The translations under genes and the position numbers were made by a program. The notes beneath the pieces are model-generated. The model had not been told where the DNA came from, ran no database searches, and worked only from the letters and a program-made list of their open reading frames with translations. A stretch of DNA of 8,157 nucleotides from Limisphaerales bacterium. GTDB taxonomy: Bacteria; Verrucomicrobiota; Verrucomicrobiia; Limisphaerales; UBA8199. Of this stretch, positions 1 to 4,916 are shown piece by piece. Numbering within the stretch: position 1 is the first letter of the stretch; the number at the start of each line of letters is the position of its first letter. Location: contig JANXQE010000635.1 of the NCBI GenBank assembly GCA_025356925.1, positions 1 through 8,157 on the forward strand. The letters run 5' to 3'.

Positions 1-2
1 CT

Positions 3-389
3 CTCGGCGAGGCACCCGAACCGATTATGGATTCGAGCCAAGTGCGCGAATGGATTGCTGCCGGCCATGATATCGGCTCACACAGTTTGACGCATCCGTA
101 CTTGACCCAACTCACCCCGGATCGAGCGCGGGAGGAAATCAGCGCCAGCCGGAAGAAATTGGAGGATTTGTTTGGGCGGCCAATCGACCATTTCTGTTAC
201 CCCTACGGTGATTGGAACGAGACCGTGCGCGACTTGGTACAGGAAGCCGGTTACACCACCGCGAGCACTACTGATACCGGTCTAAATACGTCTGCGGACT
301 CCCCCTTCGCCCTCAAGCGCTTTACCGCGAGATATCCCTCGCGGAATCTGAAAACCTGGTGGCTGTGGCTGCGAGGAAAATACGAGTAG
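3..389 (+). CDS. Polysaccharide deacetylase (NodB-like), C-terminal part, 5' end outside window
   Basis: This is the end of a carbohydrate esterase family 4 enzyme, which removes N- or O-acetyl groups from glycans such as peptidoglycan, chitin-like polymers or exopolysaccharide. The frame is open to the window edge (LGEAPEPI before the first Met at 27), so the gene starts upstream and Met27 is internal. About 128 residues are visible. The metal-binding motif GSHSLTHP is clear: its two histidines follow 'AAGHDIGSH', the usual family context. A later FCYPYGDWN segment matches the family's R-x-P-Y region, with Tyr where Arg is common. The N-terminal TFDD-type motif, which holds the catalytic Asp, would lie outside the window, so activity cannot be judged. 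The basic and aromatic end, KTWWLWLRGKYE, is unremarkable. Its substrate is unknown. The gene converges on the methyltransferase gene, so the two are not co-transcribed. Confidence 0.9.
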   Translation, partial: LGEAPEPIMDSSQVREWIAAGHDIGSHSLTHPYLTQLTPDRAREEISASRKKLEDLFGRPIDHFCYPYGDWNETVRDLVQEAGYTTASTTDTGLNTSADSPFALKRFTARYPSRNLKTWWLWLRGKYE

Positions 390-391
390 AC

Positions 392-442
392 CGGGCTTGC
401 GAAGATTCGAAGGGCTGGACCCGGAGCAAAGTGACAAGCCCG
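392..442. repeat. 8-bp inverted repeat in the convergent intergenic gap
   Basis: CGGGCTTG at 392-399 is repeated in inverted form as CAAGCCCG at 435-442, with 35 bases between the arms. It sits between two converging genes, where a shared bidirectional terminator would be expected. Neither strand has a T-run right after the stem, and the loop is long, so it does not qualify as a classic intrinsic terminator. It may be a weak transcription barrier or chance. Confidence 0.3.
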
Positions 443-452
443 CCCCAAAAGC

Positions 453-1271
453 CTACTTCGAGCTGTTGCGGGCGGTTCTGAGACCTAAAGACTGACCTCG
501 GTCGTCCCCTCGACCGCGCTTGGTGCCGATAAACGCGTACCGAGCGTGGGTCAAACCGTTGACAACGGCATTGAGATAGTACTTAAAGCCGCTGGAGGTA
601 TTAACGCGTTTGACCTCCAACGGCAGGGACGCTTGGCGGAAGAATTCTTTGTAATCAGCGAGCGTGTAGAATCGATCGTTTACGCCTGTTCTGACCAATT
701 TGGCCACCATCTTCGCGCGGGATTTGATTTTGACCAAAGGCCAGACCGGTTCGCGAATGGCGACAAATCGGCCTCCCGGCTTCAACAACCGCTTCACCTC
801 GCGCAGGACCTGGACGATATTAGCCGAGTCGTGCAGAACCGCTGAGCACACGACCGAATCGAAGTAGTTGTTGGGGAAATCCATTTTATGGAAGTCGCCG
901 GGCATCCTGGTGATCTTCGCGGTGTTCGCTTTTCTCAGCAGGAAAACTTTTGGCGCCTGCTCTTTGAGCAACAGTGGAGAGAAGTCGGTGGTGATCACCT
1001 CAACGACGTTGGGCAGCTTTGACAGCTCCGCGCTGAGCCAGCCGCCGCCCGCGCCGATCTCCAGGATCCGTCCGCGGAACTCGAGCCGGCATTTTTTGGT
1101 CAGAAATGGGATAAACTTCGGCAAGTCCTCCTGCACGGATCGGAACCACTCGGCCTCCGCGCCGGATCCCATCGCGAGCCTGGCCGCGGATTCCCTGAGC
1201 GCGAGAGTCCGCTCGTGGGCGTAGCGCGAAAGGTATTCCTTCTTTTCGATGTACTTGGACTCGTTCGTCAT
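453..1271 (-). CDS. Class I SAM-dependent methyltransferase, substrate unknown
   Basis: The 272-residue protein has a Rossmann-type methyltransferase fold. Motif I, ILEIGAGGG, at residues 69-77 is the SAM-binding glycine loop. The acidic residue ending strand 2 is probably D96 in TTDFS. The GDFHKMDFPNNYFDSV stretch (about 125-140) is the usual strand 4 region, followed by CSAVLHD and a post-II segment, LREVKRLLKPGGRFVAIREP (about 156-175). This is the Methyltransf_11/25 pattern, which covers enzymes acting on small molecules, lipids, quinones, sugars and proteins, so no substrate is assigned. I chose ATG at 1271; the frame can be extended to a TTG at 1316, but that adds only a short unlike leader. 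No strong ribosome-binding site precedes ATG (CAGG is the best). The last ~22 residues are basic and polar and look like a disordered tail. It lies 74 bases after tadA and may have its own promoter. Confidence 0.85.
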   Translation of the reverse strand: MTNESKYIEKKEYLSRYAHERTLALRESAARLAMGSGAEAEWFRSVQEDLPKFIPFLTKKCRLEFRGRILEIGAGGGWLSAELSKLPNVVEVITTDFSPLLLKEQAPKVFLLRKANTAKITRMPGDFHKMDFPNNYFDSVVCSAVLHDSANIVQVLREVKRLLKPGGRFVAIREPVWPLVKIKSRAKMVAKLVRTGVNDRFYTLADYKEFFRQASLPLEVKRVNTSSGFKYYLNAVVNGLTHARYAFIGTKRGRGDDRGQSLGLRTARNSSK

Positions 1272-1277
1272 CGCCTG

Positions 1278-1291
1278 ATTATGTGACACAT
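1278..1291 (-). promoter_or_regulatory. Candidate -10 element and overlapping palindrome before the methyltransferase gene
   Basis: On the minus strand, CATAAT (1283-1278, five of six bases match TATAAT) ends 6 bases before the ATG at 1271. No good -35 is visible at 16-18 bases. The same place holds a perfect 11-base palindrome, ATGTGACACAT (1281-1291, 5+1+5), whose right end overlaps the -10-like element. A protein bound there would block transcription, so this is a possible operator. Start so near to ATG would make a leaderless or nearly leaderless mRNA. This is inference from base patterns only. Confidence 0.22.
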
Positions 1292-1345
1292 TAGGGTGGG
1301 GCGTCTGCGCGTGCAATGGACTTTTTTACGGGGAACAGTCGACCG

Positions 1346-1846
1346 CTATGGCTGCGGGTCGGCCTTCGCACGATCACGCTGCTCGGCGAAAAAGCGCTGG
1401 AGCAGGGCGCGGCATTCCGGCTCACGTACGCCCCGGGTGATTTCACACCGATGATTCAAAGTGGGAAACTGCAACAGATTGAGGGCGCTCCCCGCCGCCC
1501 CCGCCTTGAGGTCACTCGCGCCGAAAACCACACGTGCCAGCCGGACGTGTACGATCGCCCCGGCGCACATCGGGCACGGCTCCTTGGAAACATAGAGCGT
1601 GCAATCGGTTAGCCGCCAATCGCCGACCGCCTCTTCAGCCTGGGTCAAAGCGAGCATCTCAGCATGGGCGGTGGCGTCTTTGAGCAACTCGACCTGGTTA
1701 AACGAGCGGGCGATGACTCGTCCCTCGCGCACCACCACCGCCCCGACCGGCACCTCCTCCGCAGCATAGGCTCTGGCCGCCTGGCGCAGCGCTTCACCCA
1801 TGAAGTAATGGTCGCTCTGTAGATCGATGATCGGTTCGTCGCTCAT
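1346..1846 (-). CDS. tadA: tRNA-specific adenosine-34 deaminase TadA
   Basis: TadA deaminates adenosine 34 of tRNA-Arg(ACG) to inosine in the cytoplasm, letting one tRNA read CGU, CGC and CGA codons; it is usually essential. The 166-residue protein is of normal length and carries the full zinc deaminase signature: H61-A-E63 (zinc ligand His and catalytic Glu) and P90-C91-x-x-C94 (zinc ligands) in the run SKEPCPMCAGAIVH. The segment ASDLKAGAAGSALNLLQ followed by LNHR is diagnostic of TadA rather than of cytidine or guanine deaminases. The frame runs upstream to 2020 through the end of the NUDIX gene, but homology begins at about MSDEP, so ATG 1846 is chosen; no clear Shine-Dalgarno is seen. 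It lies 109 bases after the NUDIX gene stop, a gap long enough for a promoter. Confidence 0.96.
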   Translation of the reverse strand: MSDEPIIDLQSDHYFMGEALRQAARAYAAEEVPVGAVVVREGRVIARSFNQVELLKDATAHAEMLALTQAEEAVGDWRLTDCTLYVSKEPCPMCAGAIVHVRLARVVFGASDLKAGAAGSALNLLQFPTLNHRCEITRGVREPECRALLQRFFAEQRDRAKADPQP

Positions 1847-1955
1847 AACCCGTACGGCTCGCTCGGAGGCCGAGTTCTCTAAGACCCAATTATCAGGGAC
1901 TCGCAGAGCTCGTCCTTCCAAGCATTGGTTGCGGCTCCGCAGTGCTCTTGCATCT
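1847..1955. other. Intergenic region between NUDIX gene and tadA, with small hairpins
   Basis: This 109-base spacer has two compact inverted repeats: CTCGG-AGG-CCGAG at 1862-1874, about 15 bases before the tadA start, and TGCG-GCTC-CGCA at 1930-1941, just after the NUDIX stop. A GATAAT hexamer (minus strand, 1894-1889) resembles a -10 box but has no matching -35 at 17 bases. Neither hairpin is followed by a T-run on the minus strand, so no terminator is called. No small gene or RNA family is recognised here. Confidence 0.3.
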
Positions 1956-2468
1956 TTAGCCCTCGGCAGCCTCGGGGCTGCGATCCCAGGACTCTTCCAG
2001 GGTCCAATCGTTGCGGCCATCCGAGTGGCAATGGCAGTGCGCCGCGAAAAATCCGCCTCGGTATTGCCAGAACCATGGCCAAATGCGCTCCCGATCCGTC
2101 TGGGGCAATTTCAGGCTGGCGAGATCGGCGCGAGAGTAGAATTGGAATCTGCCCTCTCGGTGGGCCGGCGGCGCCTGTTTAAGTCTGGCTTTAATTTCAA
2201 ATAAGAACATCAGCCAATGGCTCTGCCCCTGATAGCCGTGTTCGCTGACGATGCCAGTGAGGTGCAGATCGGGAGGTGAAATCTTTAGCGCCAATTCCTC
2301 GGCCGCCTCTCGGCAAGCGCAGGCATAGGGCGATTCGCCGAGGTCAGTGTGCAGCTTCCCCCCGCACGGGCTCCACAGTCCGAGGTTCGGCTCCAGCGCG
2401 CGCTGCAGCAGCAGCGTACGATCGTCGCTGTCAAAGCAATAGAGGAGGGTCGAAATCCTGTGGGTCAT
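1956..2468 (-). CDS. NUDIX hydrolase with C-terminal extension
   Basis: NUDIX enzymes cleave nucleoside diphosphates linked to another group, often clearing damaged or excess nucleotides (MutT, ADP-ribose and dinucleotide hydrolases). The 170-residue protein has the box at about residues 36-61: GGKLHTDLGES, then seven residues from E45 to R53, giving the core REAAEE with the metal-binding E54, E57 and E58. Two departures from G-x5-E-x7-REUxEExGU are visible: the first loop is two residues longer, and the final Gly is Ala60. The opening strand, STLLYCF, and LLLQRALEPNLGLWSP fit a MutT-like fold. After the fold come an aromatic stretch, IWPWFWQYRGGFF (129-141), and an HCHCH cluster (144-148). 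ATG 2468 is chosen because the frame upstream is low-complexity Arg/Pro/Ser sequence that overlaps the propeller gene. The substrate cannot be deduced. It starts 52 bases after the propeller gene stop. Confidence 0.88.
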   Translation of the reverse strand: MTHRISTLLYCFDSDDRTLLLQRALEPNLGLWSPCGGKLHTDLGESPYACACREAAEELALKISPPDLHLTGIVSEHGYQGQSHWLMFLFEIKARLKQAPPAHREGRFQFYSRADLASLKLPQTDRERIWPWFWQYRGGFFAAHCHCHSDGRNDWTLEESWDRSPEAAEG

Positions 2469-2520
2469 GCTCGGTGTCTCGCGGGCGGGGGCCGTTCCGT
2501 GCGAGGAGGCAGCTCCGGGG

Positions 2521-3822
2521 TCATTGTTTCTTAAAGCAGTAGAGGTCCCGGGCCGTGCGAATGAAAAGTTCGCCTTGCGCGGCGGCAATCGAAGAACGCA
2601 CGGGCGCCTCGCCCATCGGGTTCGTCGCGAGGATCTTAAATTCCTCACCAGCCGCCAGCACGACGGCGGTGCCGCTCTCGCTAATGCAATAGAGCTTGCC
2701 ATCAGCCCCCAAGGGCGACGCCCGGAAGATTTCCTTCACCCCAAGGTTTCCCTGCCAAACTTTTCGCCCGGTTTGCGGTTGCAGACAAGTCATCATTTGC
2801 CGATCTCCGTCCAGCACAAAAAGCCGTTGATCGTAGAACAGCGGCGTCGCGCAATCCGAGGGGAATTCAGTGAACTTCCAAGCCAGGTGCGTGTCCGTGA
2901 CAAGCCCGCGACCGCCATCCTTGATCGCCAGAACCGGATCACGCTTGGGACCGCAAGCGAAAATGAGGCCGTCGGCCGCCACCGGCGAAGGCACGATCCG
3001 CCAAAACGGCTCGGTCTTTACATTCAAGCCGGCGCAGCGCCAGCGTTCGGCCCCATCCTGCGCACTGTGAGCGGTCACGTAGTTCCCGCCCACAACGATG
3101 ATTTCCGCGCCGGTCCCACTCTCGAATGGAATCGGTGTCGTATAGGCCTCTTGCGCTTCGCTAAATGCGTCCGTAGGCCGGATGTGACGCCAGAGGTTTT
3201 TTCCGGTGGCCGGTTCGAGGCAAAGCAAGAAGGAATCGCGCTCCGTTCTGCCGTCCTGGGCTTGGGCGTATTCCGGTGGGACTTTGCCATGCTGCAACAC
3301 CTGGACATAGAGCTTATCCCGATAGAGCATCGGGCTGGAGCCGTAAATCCACATAATGGCAAACCGCCCATAGTCTGCCGCCAAGTTCCGATGCCAGAGT
3401 TCGTTGCCGGAAAAATCGAAGGCCGCGAGGTCTCCTGTCGCGAACAGGATGAACACGCGCTTGCCGTCGGTAACCGGCGAGGGCGAGGCCGTGTTGTTTC
3501 GACCCTTTTCAAAGTCGCCGCCCGCGATTTTTCGTTCCCACCGCACCCGGCCATTTGTTCGGTCCAGGCAAAGAAGCTTCAGGCTTTTTTGCTCATCCGG
3601 ACTTGAGACGAAAACCGAATCCTCCCACACCACCGGAGTGGCACCGCTAAAACCTGGAAGCGGTGTAAGCCAAGCTAGATTTTCGGTTTTGCTCCATCGG
3701 CTGGGCAGGTTCGTTTCGGTGGTGGAGCCGTTAAAATAAGGCCCGCGCCATTGTGGCCAGTTTTCAGCCGAGGCGGTGAATCCGGTCACCAGTACCAGGC
3801 TAAGGATGGCGATAGTCTTCAC
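2521..3822 (-). CDS. Secreted PQQ-binding-like beta-propeller repeat protein
   Basis: The 433-residue protein begins with a clean signal peptide (MKTIAILSLVLVTGFTASA, likely cut after Ala19), so it should act outside the cytoplasm. Maturation exposes ENWPQWRGP, the hallmark opening of a large PVC-group family. Repeated G-x-x-x-W strand motifs mark propeller blades: about 46-55, 91-99, 139-147, 207-215, 257-265, 311-319, 352-360 and a weaker one at 392-400, suggesting about eight blades. LxCLD-like and NYVTAHSAQDG stretches are the usual strand turns. Compared with quinoprotein alcohol dehydrogenases (about 600 residues), it is short and has no recognisable PQQ-site disulfide ring, so binding of PQQ is doubtful; a scaffold or BamB-like role is an alternative. 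The start is GTG at 3822, supported by the signal peptide. No Shine-Dalgarno is present; a 6-bp hairpin lies 4 bases upstream. It lies 37 bases after purC. Confidence 0.88.
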   Translation of the reverse strand: MKTIAILSLVLVTGFTASAENWPQWRGPYFNGSTTETNLPSRWSKTENLAWLTPLPGFSGATPVVWEDSVFVSSPDEQKSLKLLCLDRTNGRVRWERKIAGGDFEKGRNNTASPSPVTDGKRVFILFATGDLAAFDFSGNELWHRNLAADYGRFAIMWIYGSSPMLYRDKLYVQVLQHGKVPPEYAQAQDGRTERDSFLLCLEPATGKNLWRHIRPTDAFSEAQEAYTTPIPFESGTGAEIIVVGGNYVTAHSAQDGAERWRCAGLNVKTEPFWRIVPSPVAADGLIFACGPKRDPVLAIKDGGRGLVTDTHLAWKFTEFPSDCATPLFYDQRLFVLDGDRQMMTCLQPQTGRKVWQGNLGVKEIFRASPLGADGKLYCISESGTAVVLAAGEEFKILATNPMGEAPVRSSIAAAQGELFIRTARDLYCFKKQ

Positions 3823-3826
3823 GCGA

Positions 3827-3842
3827 GTCGGAGGTTTCCGAC
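3827..3842. repeat. Perfect 6-bp hairpin next to the propeller gene start
   Basis: GTCGGA (3827-3832), a GGTT loop and TCCGAC (3837-3842) form a perfect short hairpin. In the mRNA it ends 4 bases before the GTG start at 3822 and occupies the place where a ribosome-binding site would lie. A second, weaker inverted repeat, GGAG-GCTGCG-CTCC (3847-3860), touches the purC stop. No T-run follows either one on the minus strand, so they do not form a standard terminator. They could tune start use, stabilise the purC 3' end or belong to a dispersed repeat family. Confidence 0.4.
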
Positions 3843-3859
3843 GCCTGGAGGCTGCGCTC

Positions 3860-4759
3860 CTAACACAGCTTTTGGCCGGTGAGGCGTTCGTAGGCTTCCA
3901 AATATTTCGACTCCGTCCGGGCTACCACTTCGGGAGGCAGTGCCGGGGCGGGCGGGGCCTTATCCCAATCCAGGGTTTCGAGGTAGTCCCGCACGAACTG
4001 TTTATCGAAGCTAGCCTGGCCCTTGCCCGGCTGATATTGGTCTGCAGGCCAGAAGCGCGAGGAATCGGGCGTCAACACCTCGTCGATCAGAATGAGCTCG
4101 CCATTGAACAAACCGAACTCAAACTTCGTGTCCGCGATGATGATGCCACGTTTCCGCGCGTAATCCCGGGCCGTGCTATAGATCTTCAAGCTGGCCGCTC
4201 GCGCCTGTTCGGCAATATCGTTTCCGACGATCCCCGCCGCCTGCTCGAAGGAAATATTCTCGTCATGGCCAGTCTCCGCTTTGGTCGCCGGAGTGAAGAT
4301 GGGCTCGGGGAGCTCGGCAGATTCTTTCAGGCCCGGCGGCAAATTAACTCCGCAGACGGTTTGGCTGGCACGGTACTCCTTCCAACCCGAGCCGGCCAAA
4401 TACCCGCGCACGACGCATTCGATTGCCAGCGGTTTGGCCTTTTTAACGATCATGCTGCGGCCGCCCAGTTCCGCTGCGAAAGGTTCCAGATTTGCCGGCA
4501 AGGCGTCCTCGGCGCGGGAAATGAGATGGTTGGGTTGGAAGCTTTCGGTTCGGGCAAACCAAAAATACGAGATCTGAGTCAGGACCTGGCCTTTGTGAGG
4601 AATCCCGTTCGGCATAATGCAATCGAACGCGGAGATCCGGTCGGTCGCCACGAACAACAGGTATTCGCCCAAGTCAAAAATATCGCGTACCTTGCCGCTG
4701 CGGAGCTTTTTGAACCCAGGCAACTCCAAATGCAGCACAGTTTTACTTTCGGTTGGCAT
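3860..4759 (-). CDS. purC: Phosphoribosylaminoimidazole-succinocarboxamide synthase (SAICAR synthetase) PurC
   Basis: PurC joins CAIR and aspartate, using ATP, to give SAICAR in de novo purine synthesis; it acts in the cytoplasm. The 299-residue protein shows the ATP-site strand SGKVRDIFD (21-29), the VATDRISAFD segment (37-46), the family signature PLAIECVVRGYLAGSGW (110-126) and the second signature IIADTKFEFG (207-216), followed by LIDEVLTPDSSRFWP (224-238). FTPATKAETGHDENIS (155-170) matches the substrate loop. The length fits the long form of the enzyme, near 300 residues and typical of yeast Ade1-type proteins, rather than the compact form near 240 residues of E. coli. ATG 4759 is the natural start; only a weak GAG lies upstream. 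It is preceded by a 157-base gap, and the propeller gene follows after 37 bases. No other purine gene is in the window. Confidence 0.97.
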   Translation of the reverse strand: MPTESKTVLHLELPGFKKLRSGKVRDIFDLGEYLLFVATDRISAFDCIMPNGIPHKGQVLTQISYFWFARTESFQPNHLISRAEDALPANLEPFAAELGGRSMIVKKAKPLAIECVVRGYLAGSGWKEYRASQTVCGVNLPPGLKESAELPEPIFTPATKAETGHDENISFEQAAGIVGNDIAEQARAASLKIYSTARDYARKRGIIIADTKFEFGLFNGELILIDEVLTPDSSRFWPADQYQPGKGQASFDKQFVRDYLETLDWDKAPPAPALPPEVVARTESKYLEAYERLTGQKLC

Positions 4760-4916
4760 GCGCTCAATATGCGTTTCCGGACTAAAGGTTCAAGGCTGAA
4801 AACACCGTTTACGCCTGTAGCTTCCTGAAATCGGTGACTCGACTGTTCCGTTCGTTACGGCTCCGCCGCCCGACGCCTCTTGCTCCCCTTTGCGGCCGCG
4901 GATCTTCTTTTGAGTC
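4760..4916. other. Intergenic region between transglutaminase gene and purC
   Basis: This 157-base spacer holds the candidate purC promoter next to ATG. The remainder is GC-rich with short palindromes (GCGGCCGC near 4892-4899; CCGT-TCGTT-ACGG at 4848-4860). No stem with a following T-run ends the transglutaminase transcript, so read-through into purC is possible. No coding or RNA gene is seen. Confidence 0.4.
4766..4793 (-). promoter_or_regulatory. Candidate promoter for purC
   Basis: On the minus strand TTGAAC (4793-4788, four of six matches to TTGACA), a 16-base spacer and CATATT (4771-4766, four of six matches to TATAAT) stand before purC. The -10-like box ends 6 bases before ATG 4759, so transcription would begin at or very near the start codon. 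It lies in the only long gap upstream of purC, where a promoter is expected. No purine riboswitch fold or PurR-like operator was recognised. Support is by pattern only. Confidence 0.25.

Noticed and set aside
1272..1316. TTG start at 1316 for the methyltransferase
   Set aside because: The 15 extra residues lack family resemblance, TTG is a rare start, and no ribosome-binding site precedes it; ATG 1271 is simpler.
1320..1335. T-run at 1321-1327 on the plus strand as a terminator
   Set aside because: No stem precedes it on the plus strand and no plus-strand gene ends there; on the coding (minus) strand it is an A-run.
1889..1894. GATAAT as a tadA promoter -10 box
   Set aside because: The hexamer is good, but the bases at the -35 position (AAGGAC at 17 spacing) do not fit, so it is not called as a promoter.
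1847..2020. Upstream extension of the tadA frame
   Set aside because: The added 58 residues do not resemble TadA and would overlap the end of the NUDIX gene; the normal TadA length is reached from ATG 1846.
2467..3606. 379-codon open frame on the plus strand opposite the propeller gene
   Set aside because: It lies fully antisense to a gene with a signal peptide and repeat motifs. Its translation has no recognisable domain and is rich in Arg, Pro and Ala, as expected for shadow frames in GC-rich DNA.
3776..4828. 350-codon open frame on the plus strand opposite purC
   Set aside because: It is antisense to an unmistakable purC, its product matches no known family, and it can be explained as a mirror of purC codon usage.
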